A stretch of DNA of 64,000 nt from Geodermatophilus pulveris (GTDB taxonomy: Bacteria > Actinomycetota > Actinomycetes > Mycobacteriales > Geodermatophilaceae), in the NCBI RefSeq assembly GCF_900188375.1, contig NZ_FZOO01000002.1, positions 248,001 to 312,000 on the forward strand, written 5' to 3'. Shown piece after piece: positions 1 through 9,365 of the stretch (positions within the stretch are counted from its first letter, which is position 1; each line of letters begins with the position of its first letter). The notes below the pieces were generated by a model that made no database searches, was not told where the DNA came from, and worked only from the letters and a program-made list of their open reading frames with translations. The position numbers were made by a program, and so were the translations under genes.

Positions 1-284
1 CGTGTACCGGGAGCACCGCGCGCCGGGCCGCTGAGGCGGGCGGCCCGGTGCCGCCCGACCCGGGTGTACCCGGCCAGCTCGGTGGAGACCGTGGCCTGCG
101 CGCCCTGACCGGCCAGCCGGACCGGACGCTCGTGGTCCAGCCGGCCGTCGAGGAGGTCCGGATCGTCGGCGCGTCGCCGTCGGGGGTCGTCGACCGGCGC
201 CACGCGCAGCGCCCACCAGGTGGTCCGCCGGGCGTCGTTGCGCATCTCCGACCCGTTCACGGCGACCTGGTCCCACACACCCAC
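1..284 (-). CDS. Partial hypothetical protein running off the left edge
   Basis: Read on the minus strand, this stretch is an open frame with G or C at nearly every third position, which the plus-strand frames lack. The start could be GTG at 284, GTG at 260 or ATG at 245; none has a clear ribosome site. The visible part includes the motif WWALRVAPVDD and a later stretch QATVSTELAGYTRV. I recognise no family. The frame leaves the window, so its length and stop are unknown, and it could also be a decayed remnant. It would be divergent from the tyrosinase gene that follows. Confidence 0.35.
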   Translation of the reverse strand, partial: MGVWDQVAVNGSEMRNDARRTTWWALRVAPVDDPRRRRADDPDLLDGRLDHERPVRLAGQGAQATVSTELAGYTRVGRHRAARLSGPARGAPGT

Positions 285-566
285 GTGCGCGGCCTGGGCC
301 GCCCGCGCGGGTGACCTCCGCGTCGACGGTCGTGCCGGCGCACTCGGGCACCGCCCCCCTCCGGACGGCCCTGCGCGCTCCGCGAGCCGCAGGCCGGGCC
401 CGCGCACCGGGACGCTGGGAGGGCGCCGTCATGCCGCCGTCACCACGCGGTCACCGCGGCCGGCCCCCCGTGCAGCGGAGCGGAAGCCGGGCGCCCGCGG
501 TGACGCGCCCGTGACGGGCGCGTGCTCTGCTCGGCGGGAGGGCGTGCACCGGCGCGAGGCGGCACC
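285..566. other. Intergenic region upstream of the tyrosinase gene
   Basis: About 280 bases between the putative left-edge gene and the tyrosinase start. It should contain promoters for both directions. I see no convincing -10 element, operator or RNA structure. All open frames here have poor third-position bias and look like noise. Confidence 0.4.
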
Positions 567-1847
567 ATGGCGATCTCCCTGCGGCTGAGCGTCAACGGGG
601 CCGAGGACGGCGCCGGGCGCTACCTGACGTGGTCCCCTCGGCCGGCCTCGCTCGCGGTCGTCGACGCCGACGGCGCCCGCGGCCCCGTCGAGGTGCGGCT
701 GACCGGTCCGACGGCGGGCGACGGGGGCCGGCTCGACCTGCGGCCCGGAGGCTCCGACCCCCCCTCGGGCCACCTGGACCTGGCCCTGGACCCGGACGGC
801 ACCCCGGTGCCGTTCTGGCTGAGCGGCCGGTTCGGCTTCCCCAGCCGGGAGGACGGCGACGCGCCGCTCGAGGTGCGGGCCCGGGGAACCGACCCGCGGG
901 CGCTCGCGTCCTTCCCGCTGATGGTGCGGATCCGGAAGGACGCCGACACGCTCACCGACGGGGAGCGCAGCCGGTTGCTGCTGGCCCTGGCCCGACTCAA
1001 CGACCAGGGCCGGGGCGCCTTCCGGGCCTTCCGCGACACGCACCGGGAGAGCACCCGGGCGGAGGCGCACGGCCGTGACGGCTTCCCGCCGTGGCACCGG
1101 GCGTTCGTCCTCGACCTGGAACGGGCCCTCCAGCAGATCGACCCCGGCGTCACGCTCCCCTACTGGCGCTTCGACGTGCCGGCTCCGCGGCTGTTCGACG
1201 AGACGTACCTGGGCGCACCCGACCCGCCGTCCCGGCTGCCCCGCTTCGCCGCGTCCAACCCGCTGCGCGTCTGGTCCACCGACGGTCAGCCCGGCATCGT
1301 GCGCGCCCCGTTCTTCGACCCACGGCGCAGCGGCGCGCACGACCGCAACGGGCAGGCGGTCCGGCGGGAGGCGGTGGTGACCGGCTTCCCCGAGGGCTTC
1401 ACCCGGTGGCGAGGTCCCACGGAGGTCGACCCCCACGGCAGCGCGCACGTCAGCTTCACCGGCCACGTCCGCGTCATCGACACCGCGGCCCGCGACCCGC
1501 TGTTCTTCCTGCTGCACTGCAACGTCGACCGGCTGTGGGCGAAGTGGCAGTGGCTGCACCGGCGGTTCGACCCGGACGAGGCCGACACCTACCGGTTCGC
1601 CGGGGAGGCGGGCGATCCGGGCAGCACCCGGGTGGGTCACAACCTGGCCGACTCGATGTGGCCCTGGAACGGGGTGCGCACCGCCCCGCGGCCGCCGACG
1701 GCGCCCCGGATGCCCTTCCCGCCGTCCCCCGTGACCGGGACGCCGGGAGACGCGCCGACGGTGCGCTCGATGATCGACTACCAGGGGGTGCACGACGCCG
1801 GCGCCTGGCTGGGGTTCGACTACGACGACGTGCCCTACGAGCCGTGA
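567..1847 (+). CDS. Tyrosinase-family type-3 copper oxidase
   Basis: A 426-residue di-copper oxidase that should oxidise phenols or catechols with O2. The CuA site shows the spaced pair His168-x8-His177 within FPPWHRAF. The CuB site shows the stretch DPLFFLLHCNVDRLW, which keeps the last His of the usual FFLHHxNVDR motif but has Leu at the first. About 100 residues of beta-rich sequence precede the catalytic core. No signal peptide is visible, so it is cytoplasmic unless exported with a partner. I chose ATG 567 because the protein reads as a clean N-terminus from there; the frame is open from 522. Only 25 bp separate it from a HEAT-repeat gene and then an SCO-like gene, which suggests one transcript and possibly help with copper loading. 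Family assignment is firm; the substrate is not known. Confidence 0.88.
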   Translation: MAISLRLSVNGAEDGAGRYLTWSPRPASLAVVDADGARGPVEVRLTGPTAGDGGRLDLRPGGSDPPSGHLDLALDPDGTPVPFWLSGRFGFPSREDGDAPLEVRARGTDPRALASFPLMVRIRKDADTLTDGERSRLLLALARLNDQGRGAFRAFRDTHRESTRAEAHGRDGFPPWHRAFVLDLERALQQIDPGVTLPYWRFDVPAPRLFDETYLGAPDPPSRLPRFAASNPLRVWSTDGQPGIVRAPFFDPRRSGAHDRNGQAVRREAVVTGFPEGFTRWRGPTEVDPHGSAHVSFTGHVRVIDTAARDPLFFLLHCNVDRLWAKWQWLHRRFDPDEADTYRFAGEAGDPGSTRVGHNLADSMWPWNGVRTAPRPPTAPRMPFPPSPVTGTPGDAPTVRSMIDYQGVHDAGAWLGFDYDDVPYEP

Positions 1848-1872
1848 GCACCGGTACACCGGGAGGAACGAG

Positions 1873-2856
1873 ATGAGCGTCGACGAGCCCGGGGGCGGCG
1901 GCCACCGCGCGCGCTACGCGGCCGAGGTGGCCGCGGCCCTCGCCGAGGTGGCCGACGACCCCCTGGTCAGGGAGGCGGGACGGGCCGCCCGGGCGGCACC
2001 GGGGACCGGGGACGCACCGGGGGCCGAGGCCGGGGGCGACCGGCCGCCCACCGCCGTCGCGTCGGCCGCGGACCGGGGCGCCGGCACGGCCGAGCGGGTC
2101 GCCGCCGTCGACGTGGCGCGTCGCGACGCGGTCGGCCGGCCGGACGTCGTCGACGCGCTGATCGCCGTCCTCGGGGACCGCGACGACGACCCGGCCGTCC
2201 GGCGAGCCGCGCTGGGGGCTCTCGGGGAGCTCAGCTTCGCCGTCGCCGCGTTCGCGCCGCACAGCGCCGCCTACCGCGAGGCGCTGCGGACCGCGGTGAC
2301 GGCCGGCGACCCCGCGCTCCGCGAGGACGCGCTGGAGGTCCTCGCGCTCACCCACGACGAGCTCGCCCAGGAACGGCTGGTGGCGGGCCTGCGGGACCCC
2401 GCCGCCGCCCTGGTCGACCCGGTGGTCGCGATCGAGCTGCTGGGCTACGACCTGCACGCCGGCCACTACGACCTGCTGCGCGGGATCGTCACCTCGTCGA
2501 CAGACCCGGCCGTGCGCAGCGCCGCGATCCGGCTGCTCGGCGGTGACAGCGGGTCCGCCGACCTGCTGCGCCGGGTCGTGCTCGACCGCGGGGAGGACGT
2601 CGGCGTGCGGGCCATGGGCGCGACGGCGCTCAACGCGCTGGCGCCGGACGAGTTCGCGCCCATCGCACGCGGCCTCGCGCTCGACCCGGACGAGGACGAC
2701 GAGCTGCGCGCCACGAGCCTGACCGCGCTGGCCGTGGGCCCCGGGGAGGCCGGCCCGGAGCTCGCCGACCAGGTCGTCGCCGCCGGCCCCGAACCGTCGG
2801 CGGACCTGGTCCGCGCCGCCGAGCAGTACCGGGAGGTGCGGGGCTCCGGTGGGTGA
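1873..2856 (+). CDS. HEAT-repeat protein
   Basis: A 327-residue protein of successive helical pairs rich in Ala, Leu, Asp and Arg, typical of HEAT or PBS-lyase-like repeats. Examples of the repeat are AVRRAALGALGELS, LREDALEVLALTHDE and AVRSAAIRLLGGD. No catalytic motif, signal peptide or membrane segment is seen, so it is probably a binding scaffold. A good ribosome site (GGGAGGA, 1860-1866) precedes ATG 1873. Its stop overlaps the next start by 8 bases, so the two are almost certainly translated together. Sitting between tyrosinase and an SCO-like protein, it may act in assembly of the copper enzyme; that is inference only. Confidence 0.75.
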   Translation: MSVDEPGGGGHRARYAAEVAAALAEVADDPLVREAGRAARAAPGTGDAPGAEAGGDRPPTAVASAADRGAGTAERVAAVDVARRDAVGRPDVVDALIAVLGDRDDDPAVRRAALGALGELSFAVAAFAPHSAAYREALRTAVTAGDPALREDALEVLALTHDELAQERLVAGLRDPAAALVDPVVAIELLGYDLHAGHYDLLRGIVTSSTDPAVRSAAIRLLGGDSGSADLLRRVVLDRGEDVGVRAMGATALNALAPDEFAPIARGLALDPDEDDELRATSLTALAVGPGEAGPELADQVVAAGPEPSADLVRAAEQYREVRGSGG

Positions 2857-3889
2857 GGACCGCGAACCGACCGGGCTGCTGGGACTCCTCGACGAGGCCT
2901 CACCCGCGCACGCCGGCCGCAGCGCGGCCGAGACCGCCCGGCTCCGAGCCGAGGCGCTGCTCTCCCTGGGCGCCTCCGGCCTGCCCGACGCCGCCCTCCC
3001 GTTCGTGGTGGAGGAGCTGGAGAGCGGCAGCGAACCCCTCCTGGTCGCCGCCGCGGCGCGGGCCGCGCGTGGCCGCCGGCCGGTGGACCCCCGGCTGACC
3101 CGGCCGCTGCTGCAGGCCCTGCGCAACCTGGCCGAGCGCGACGACACAGTGTCCTTCGGCAGCCCCCGGCCGGCGCCGGGCACGAGCGGGACGACCCCGC
3201 TGTCGGAGATCCTGGCCACTCTGCGGGAGCTGGAGCTGTCCAGCGCGGCGCGGGACGAGCTCCGGGACCTCGCCCGCCGGGAGGGCCCGCTGTTCGCCGG
3301 GGCGGTCCGGACGGCACTCGAGGACGTCGCCGGGCCGGCCGGGCACTGCTGCGGCGGCGGGATGCCGGCCACGCCCGCCCTCGACGACGGCCGGCAGGCC
3401 GCCGTGGGGCCGGTACCCCGGGAGGTGGAGGTCGAGGACCAGGACGGCCGGCGGCTGGCGCTCGCCGACTTCTTCGGGCATGCGCCGACGGTCGTCGCGT
3501 TCTTCTACACCCGCTGCGACAACCCGCGGAAGTGCTCCCTGACGATCACCTCGCTGGCCGAGCTCTGCCGGGACCTCGCCGACCGGCTGGGGTCCGTGCA
3601 GGTCGCCGCCGTCACGTACGACCCCGGCTTCGACATCCCGGCCCGGCTGCGGCGTTACGGGAGCGACCGCGGCCTGCCGTTCGGACCGGCCGTCCGGATG
3701 TTCCGGACCGTGGCCGGGTGGGACCTCCTGCGAGCCCACTTCGGGCTACGGGTCGGGTACACCGCTTCGGTGGTCAACCGGCACGGCATCGAGCTGTTCC
3801 TGCTGGACGGCGGACGGGTGGTCCGCATCTGGTCGCGGACCCGCTGGGCACCGGCGGACGTCGCGCGGCAGCTCGGTGGGGCGCGGTGA
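2849..3889 (+). CDS. HEAT-like domain fused to SCO1/SenC-like thioredoxin-fold domain
   Basis: A 346-residue two-part protein. Residues 1 to about 160 are helical repeats like the preceding gene. After a Cys167-Cys168 pair, residues of about 185-340 form an SCO1/SenC (AhpC/TSA superfamily) fold. The signature is FFYTRC, then AAVTYDPGFD and VVNRHGIELFLL. SCO proteins carry CxxxC to bind copper and here the pair is Cys223-x5-Cys229, two residues wider. There is no signal peptide or membrane anchor, unlike classical SCO1, so it would work in the cytoplasm. GTG 2849 overlaps the stop of the HEAT gene by 8 bases, which fixes the start. A copper chaperone or reductase for the nearby tyrosinase is the natural guess. 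Confidence 0.75.
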   Translation: MGEDREPTGLLGLLDEASPAHAGRSAAETARLRAEALLSLGASGLPDAALPFVVEELESGSEPLLVAAAARAARGRRPVDPRLTRPLLQALRNLAERDDTVSFGSPRPAPGTSGTTPLSEILATLRELELSSAARDELRDLARREGPLFAGAVRTALEDVAGPAGHCCGGGMPATPALDDGRQAAVGPVPREVEVEDQDGRRLALADFFGHAPTVVAFFYTRCDNPRKCSLTITSLAELCRDLADRLGSVQVAAVTYDPGFDIPARLRRYGSDRGLPFGPAVRMFRTVAGWDLLRAHFGLRVGYTASVVNRHGIELFLLDGGRVVRIWSRTRWAPADVARQLGGAR

Positions 3890-3981
3890 ACCGGTGGGGC
3901 ACGGTGACCCGGTGGGGCGCGGCGCCCGACAGGGGGACCCCGAGCAGCCCCGGCGGCCGGGCGTGGTGCGCCCCACCCGGC

Positions 3982-4215
<234 letters not shown>

Positions 4216-4344
4216 GCCCGGCGGCCGCTCCCCGGAGCGCGCCCGACGCTGGAAGCGGGTCCGTCACCACGACGTCGACGGTCCTCGGCGCCCAGGGGTG
4301 TGACGCACCGGGCGACGCAGGAGACAGCAGCTCGTCGGTGCCCG

Positions 4345-5121
4345 TCAGCCGGCGTGCTCGGTGCGCGAGTAGCTCCGCGCCCCCCACCAGTCCCACTCCT
4401 GCTGGTTGGGCGGCGTGTCCATCAGCTCGTGCATCCTCCAGCCGTAGAGGCGGAACAGGAACCACTTGATGTCGAGGGGGTAGCCGGCGAGGTTGGCCGG
4501 CCGGCCACTGACGTCGTAGGAGACCCACCACAGTCGGTCGAGGTCGTCGGCGGCGGCGAACGAGAGAACGGCGTCCGCAACCGCGTGGTGGTCGGGGTGG
4601 TCTCCGGGGTTGAGACCGCGGTCGTGGTCGGCGGTGTTGACCCACGGGCGCACCGACCCCCGCTCCGAGGCGACGATCGCGCGGACGGTGGTCACCAGGT
4701 CCTCCCAGCCGTCGTAGGTGGTCGACCCGTCGACGGCCGGCAGCGTGGGGGTGTCCCCGCGCTGCAGCTTGCCGAGGGTGCGGAAGCCGGTGGACTCGTA
4801 ACCCTCTCCGCTGGTGTTGCCGTCGGGGAGCCGGAGTGCGTAGAGCGCCCACGTCGGCCCGGTGTGGCGCTGGATCGGGTGCCCGTCGACGGTGACCCGG
4901 TCCGACGTCGGCGTACCGGGGGTGAGCGTGCCGGCCATCGACTCGATGCAGGCCACCTCGTGCGCCTCCCACCAGCCGTCGGTCCGGCCCGCATCGTCGG
5001 CCGTGACCACGATCTGCACCGTCCGCACGTCCTGGATGTGCAGGTCGGTGAACAGGCCCTCGCCGCGGAACAGGAGGGCGTCGTCGGTGTGGGCGGTGAC
5101 GTAGAACACCACGTCGGACAC
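4345..5121 (-). CDS. PIG-L/LmbE family deacetylase
   Basis: A 258-residue protein of the PIG-L (LmbE) family, zinc enzymes that remove N-acetyl groups from GlcNAc conjugates such as mycothiol precursors or GlcNAc-PI. Near the N-terminus is AHTDDAL (His11, Asp13, Asp14), the family's AHPDDE metal motif, and further on HPDHHAV gives the second His ligand region. In place of the motif Glu there is Ala15, so activity should not be taken for granted. GTG 5121 is chosen because GAGGAGG lies just upstream; the longer open frame to 5478 has no ribosome site. No signal peptide. Downstream, in the same direction, is the LysM gene. Confidence 0.8.
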   Translation of the reverse strand: MSDVVFYVTAHTDDALLFRGEGLFTDLHIQDVRTVQIVVTADDAGRTDGWWEAHEVACIESMAGTLTPGTPTSDRVTVDGHPIQRHTGPTWALYALRLPDGNTSGEGYESTGFRTLGKLQRGDTPTLPAVDGSTTYDGWEDLVTTVRAIVASERGSVRPWVNTADHDRGLNPGDHPDHHAVADAVLSFAAADDLDRLWWVSYDVSGRPANLAGYPLDIKWFLFRLYGWRMHELMDTPPNQQEWDWWGARSYSRTEHAG

Positions 5122-5401
5122 GGCTGCCTCCTCTGCTCGAGCCTCCCCCGGGAGGTCACCCGTGGAGCCTGCTCCCGTCATCGGCGACACGCCCGGACCC
5201 GGCGCGCGGCACCACCCGGGAGACTGCGGCACCGGCGTCCCGTCAGCCACGAGACACGGGTCAGGGCTGCGCTGGAGCCCCGGACCACGCACGTGGGACC
5301 AGCACCGCTTCGGCACGCAGTCGACCGGACGGCTGTGCTGCGCATGGGTGACCGTCGCACGCCACCGGACGGCGCCTGCCTTCCCCCGAGAGGAGAGCCG
5401 G

Positions 5402-7579
5402 GTGTCCGAGCTGACGTGGGACCAGTGGGCGTCGCTCACACCGCCCGCCGGGTGGGTGGTCGACGTGGGACGCTTCACCGACGGGGTCGGGGACGACCTC
5501 TTCGGCTACCACCCGGGCAACGGGACCCTGTGGGTCGCCGAGAACCGCGGTGACCGGTTCGTGTTCTCGCGTCCGTGGGCCACCGTGGACCCCGCGGACG
5601 GATGGCAGTTCGTCGTCGCCGACGTCACCGGGAGCGGCCCGGCCGACGTCGTCGGATACCACCCGGGAAACGGCGCCGTCTGGGTCGGCGAGAACCGCGG
5701 GGACGGCTTCGCCTTCACGCGGTGGGCGGACCTGGCGCCGGCGGCCGGGTGGAGCATCCACTGCGGCCTGTTCACGGGCCGGCCGCGAGCCGACCTGCTC
5801 GCCCACCACCGCGACAGCGGCTCGCTGTGGGTCGGGGAGAACACCGGCTCCGGGTTCGCCTTTCGGGGCACCTGGGCCACGGTCGCGCCGGACGAGGACT
5901 GGCGGTTCACGGCTGCGGACGTCATCGGCAACGGGACGACCGACGTGGTGGGGTACCGGCCGGACGACGGATCGGTGTGGGTCGGGGAGAACCGTGGCTC
6001 CTCCTTCAGCATGACCCGGTGGGCGTCCCTGACGCCGGCGCGGGACTGGTCCATCCGCACCGGCCTGTTCACGGGACGGGGCAAGGCCGACCTGCTCGGC
6101 CACCACCCCGGCAACGGCACGTTGTGGGTCGGGGAGAACGCCGGCGACCGCTTCGCCCTCACGGAGCTGTCGCCGCGCCTGCGCCCGGCCGAGGGTTGGC
6201 AGGTCGTCGCCGGCAGCGTGAACGGCGACCTGTGGCACGACGTCGTCGCGTACCACCCGGGCAACGGGTCGGTCTGGGTCGGGGTCTCGCCCACCCGCCC
6301 GGTCGAGGGGTACTGCTGGCCGCTCTCGGCAGGCCCGGGCGAGTCCATCTCGTTCCACCTCTCCCACGAGGGCGAGGTGCTCGCCTCGATCCAGCGGCAC
6401 AGCTCCACGTCGGACACGGTCGACTCCTCCGAGGTCCAGTCGGTGGCGCTCACGGCGGAACACCAGGTGACCCCGACGACGGCGTGGCGTCAGGGGTGCG
6501 GCTGGGACGAGACCCTCCGTCTGACCGTGCGGCCGGAGTGGACCTCGGGCATCTACTCGGCCGCCTGCACCGACTCCACGGGTGGCCGCTGCGATGTGAC
6601 GTTCGTGGTGAAGCCGGGACACGACCGGCGCTCGCGCATCGCGGTGCTGGCGAACGTGAACACCTGGCTGGCCTACAACGGGTGGGGCGGCCGGTCGAAG
6701 TACTCCGGGGCGGCCCGCACGAGCTTCCTGCGCCCCATGCCGCAATCGGCGCCTGGCGGGGACACCCACCTCACCCGTGGCGAGCTGTGGGTCCTCGGCT
6801 GGCTGGAGAGCCAGGGGCACTCCCCGGACGTCTTCACCGACGTCGACTTCCACGAGGACGGCTGCGATCCGGGGCAGTACCCCCTCCTGGTCGTGAGCAC
6901 CCACCCCGAGTACTGGACGCCGCGGATGTACGACCGGCTGGCGTCCTACCTGGGTGCCGGTGGGAGCCTCGCCTACCTCGGTGGCAACGGCGTCTTCGAG
7001 GCTGGGGAGTACGACGACGACGGGACGGCGATGGTCTTCCGACTGGGCGAAGAGGGCGGGGACCGGGAGCTCGCCCTCTTCCGGGTGCGGGACAGGCCGG
7101 AACGCTCGCTCCTCGGCGTCGCCACCGAGCGCTGCGAGGTGCCGGGGTCGGCCTACGTGGTGCGGTCCGCCGGTCACCCGCTGTTCGAGGGGACCGGGCT
7201 GTCGGACGGCGACTCCGTCGGCGCGGTGGGCCTCAACCGGGGACACAGCGGCGGCAGGGGCAACGGCGCGGCGAGCGGGTGGGAGGTCGACACCAGCCGC
7301 GGCCCCGGCGCGACCGGCGTCCCGTCGAGCTGCGAGCTGAGGCCGGCGGTGCTGCAACCGGGCGGAGTGCCGCCGTCGGCCCTGCCGGGCGGCCTTGTCG
7401 TCCTCGCCCAGGGCATACCGGACGGGACCGGCCCCGGAGCGGACATGACGTACTACGACCACCCCGGCGGCGGTTTCGTCTTCTCCGCCGGCTCGCTGAC
7501 GTTCGGCGGCAGCCTCGTCGTCGACGCCGCGCTCAGCACGCTGGTCGCGAACGTGGTGCACCGGGCAGGCGCCGGCTGA
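5402..7579 (+). CDS. Six-repeat FG-GAP-like protein fused to an N,N-dimethylformamidase-like domain
   Basis: A 725-residue protein. Residues of about 7-300 are six repeats of about 48 residues. Each starts with W-A-x-L/V-x-P, passes through a D-V/L-x-Y/H-H-P-G-N-G core and ends with WVGENRGDxF, as in VCBS/FG-GAP beta-propeller blades. The rest resembles the large-subunit C-terminal region of N,N-dimethylformamidase, with motifs such as LANVNTWLAYNGWGG, LVVSTHPEYWTPRMYDRL and GGSLAYLGGNGVFE. GTG 5402 has a strong upstream GAGAGGAG. No signal peptide is seen although propeller repeats are often extracellular. The family hydrolyses amides in known members, but the substrate here is unknown. It lies divergent from the PIG-L gene. 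Confidence 0.75.
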   Translation: MSELTWDQWASLTPPAGWVVDVGRFTDGVGDDLFGYHPGNGTLWVAENRGDRFVFSRPWATVDPADGWQFVVADVTGSGPADVVGYHPGNGAVWVGENRGDGFAFTRWADLAPAAGWSIHCGLFTGRPRADLLAHHRDSGSLWVGENTGSGFAFRGTWATVAPDEDWRFTAADVIGNGTTDVVGYRPDDGSVWVGENRGSSFSMTRWASLTPARDWSIRTGLFTGRGKADLLGHHPGNGTLWVGENAGDRFALTELSPRLRPAEGWQVVAGSVNGDLWHDVVAYHPGNGSVWVGVSPTRPVEGYCWPLSAGPGESISFHLSHEGEVLASIQRHSSTSDTVDSSEVQSVALTAEHQVTPTTAWRQGCGWDETLRLTVRPEWTSGIYSAACTDSTGGRCDVTFVVKPGHDRRSRIAVLANVNTWLAYNGWGGRSKYSGAARTSFLRPMPQSAPGGDTHLTRGELWVLGWLESQGHSPDVFTDVDFHEDGCDPGQYPLLVVSTHPEYWTPRMYDRLASYLGAGGSLAYLGGNGVFEAGEYDDDGTAMVFRLGEEGGDRELALFRVRDRPERSLLGVATERCEVPGSAYVVRSAGHPLFEGTGLSDGDSVGAVGLNRGHSGGRGNGAASGWEVDTSRGPGATGVPSSCELRPAVLQPGGVPPSALPGGLVVLAQGIPDGTGPGADMTYYDHPGGGFVFSAGSLTFGGSLVVDAALSTLVANVVHRAGAG

Positions 7580-7674
7580 CACCGCGCCCGGCACGCGCGT
7601 GACGTCCGCACGCGCCGGGTCACCAGGTGTCGAGGTCCGGCTGGCAGCCCGGGCACGGACCCACGGTCGGCGCG

Positions 7675-8133
7675 TCACCGCAGGGCGATCCCGGCGCAGA
7701 GCCCGACGAGTGCTCCGGACAGCGCGGCCGCCCCCGCCCCGGGCCCGCGCCGCCCGGCCAGGGCGAGTGCGTTCAGCACACCCAGGGCGACCAGTGCGAC
7801 GGTCGCCGTGCGCACGGTCGGCCGGTCGAAGACGGCCACGGTGACGACCAGCGCCAACAGGGTCACGCCGGCCAGCGCCAGGGTCACCCAGCGCCACTGC
7901 CACTGCCACCGCCGCGTGGCTCTCCGGCCGCGCCGCGACCGCTGCCGTCGCACCAGGAGCCACCAGAGGAGCAGGCCCAGGCAGGTCCCGACGGTCAGCC
8001 GCTGCAGACCGGTGAGGGCCTTCACCGCCTCCAGCACCAGGGAGCTCAACAGGCCGGGTACCGCCGGCAGCAGCAGGTCCTCCGCGGACGGCTCCTCCCT
8101 GTGGCGTCTCGTCGTCCGGCTGCCTGCGACCAC
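7675..8133 (-). CDS. Small integral membrane protein
   Basis: A 152-residue hydrophobic protein with four to five predicted membrane segments, including LTVGTCLGLLLWWLLV, WVTLALAGVTLLALVVTVAV and ATVALVALGVLNALALAG. A basic loop rich in Arg and Trp (ATRRWQWQWRW) separates two of them. GTG 8133 is preceded by GAGGAGG at a good distance. I recognise no family; it is not obviously a transporter or an enzyme. It stands alone between the large repeat protein, with which it converges, and a SARP regulator. Confidence 0.6.
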   Translation of the reverse strand: MVAGSRTTRRHREEPSAEDLLLPAVPGLLSSLVLEAVKALTGLQRLTVGTCLGLLLWWLLVRRQRSRRGRRATRRWQWQWRWVTLALAGVTLLALVVTVAVFDRPTVRTATVALVALGVLNALALAGRRGPGAGAAALSGALVGLCAGIALR

Positions 8134-8383
8134 TGCAGACCTCCTCGTTCCGTCCGGTCCGTGCTCGTGACGGAGCCGGTCACCACCCGGCCTGCTCGCG
8201 CGGCTGTCCCGCGGTCCACGCCGCGTCCGGACCTCCGGCACCAGCAGGCTGTCGGCCGCCCGCCGTGCGTCCGGGGAGCCCGGGTCGGACCCGCTCCCGG
8301 CCGTGCCCCTCAGCCCCGCCGGCCATCCGCCGGACCGCGTCCTCGGGCACCGTCTGCGGACGCGCGTCGGTCATGGCCCCATC

Positions 8384-9232
8384 TCACGCCCCGGTCGTCA
8401 CCGGGCCATCACCGGCGGGTCCACGCTCCCCGGCCCCGTCAGACCTCCGGTCCCGTCCGCCGGGCACCGGGTCGGCCGCCGGACGGGGTCGCGGGACTCC
8501 GCCCGGACCCCTGTCACCGGCGGTGGCGGGCACCCGGCCCCGGGCGGCGAGATCCTCCATCCGACCGGTCGGCGCGACGCCGAGCTCCCGGGCCAGGGCG
8601 TCCCGGAAGGTCTCGTAGACGCGCACGGCCCTGGCCGGGTCGCCCTGGGCCAGGCACACCCGTATGACCGCCCGGTGCGCGCTCTCCCGCAGCGGCTCGT
8701 GGCGGGCCGCCGCGTCGGCGACCTGCAGCGCCTCGGCGTACCGGCCGCCCAGCAGCAGCCGGTCGGCCAGCACCTCCAGGGCGTGCATGCGCAACTGGCG
8801 AAGCCGCTCGCGCTCCAGCACCACCCAGTCGTCGTACCACCCCGGGAGCAGCTCACCCGCGAGCGCCGCCGCCGGCGGATCCACGACGCCCGCCGGGGCT
8901 TCCGGGGCGAGGACGGCGCGGGCCCAGTGGGTGAACTCCCGGGCGTCGACGCGCACCCCCTCGGCCAGGGTCAACGCACCCCCGGACACCTCGACCAGCC
9001 CGGGCACCGCCCGCTGGACGCGCCACAGTGCCGAGCGCAGGCTGCCCTGCGCGTGCGACTCCGAGACCTCCGGCCAGAGCCGGCCGGCGACCGCTCCGCG
9101 GGCCGGACGTCCGGACAGGCTCAGGTGGGCGATCAGTCGCTGGGCGCAGTGCGGCAGCTCCGCCGCGGGGACGTCGTCCACCGACACCCGGAACCCGTCG
9201 AGCAGGCAGACGTGTGCGGTCCTGATGTCCAT
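8384..9232 (-). CDS. SARP/AfsR-type transcriptional regulator (BTAD) 1
   Basis: A 282-residue regulator. The N-terminal 90 residues form an OmpR-like winged helix (LLDGFRVSVDDVPAAELPHCAQRLIAHL ... then RLWPEVSESHAQGSLRSALWRV read as separate motifs). Residues of about 95-250 are a bacterial transcriptional activator domain, with LLPGWYDDWV, ALEVLADRLL and EPLRESAHRAVIR. It lacks the NB-ARC and TPR parts of large AfsR proteins, so it is a small SARP. ATG 9232 has GAGAGGGGG upstream. The last 40 residues are Pro/Gly/Arg-rich and probably disordered. A paralogue lies 500 bp upstream. SARPs usually activate secondary-metabolite operons by binding direct repeats; no target cluster is in view. Confidence 0.88.
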   Translation of the reverse strand: MDIRTAHVCLLDGFRVSVDDVPAAELPHCAQRLIAHLSLSGRPARGAVAGRLWPEVSESHAQGSLRSALWRVQRAVPGLVEVSGGALTLAEGVRVDAREFTHWARAVLAPEAPAGVVDPPAAALAGELLPGWYDDWVVLERERLRQLRMHALEVLADRLLLGGRYAEALQVADAAARHEPLRESAHRAVIRVCLAQGDPARAVRVYETFRDALARELGVAPTGRMEDLAARGRVPATAGDRGPGGVPRPRPAADPVPGGRDRRSDGAGERGPAGDGPVTTGA

Positions 9233-9365
9233 GGGCCCCCTCTCGGGCGTGACCGAGGCATGCGTCGGGCCGGGCGGGCAGGGCTGACTGGAGGTGATCG
9301 TCCCGACACGCACCGGGGGCGTCAATGGACGAAGGACCCTGGGACGCGACCGGCCGGGTCGCTCC

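Noticed and set aside
4264..4266. TGA upstream of the LysM frame as another recoded codon
   Set aside because: Nothing upstream of this TGA in the same frame resembles coding sequence, so it is an ordinary stop bounding the frame.
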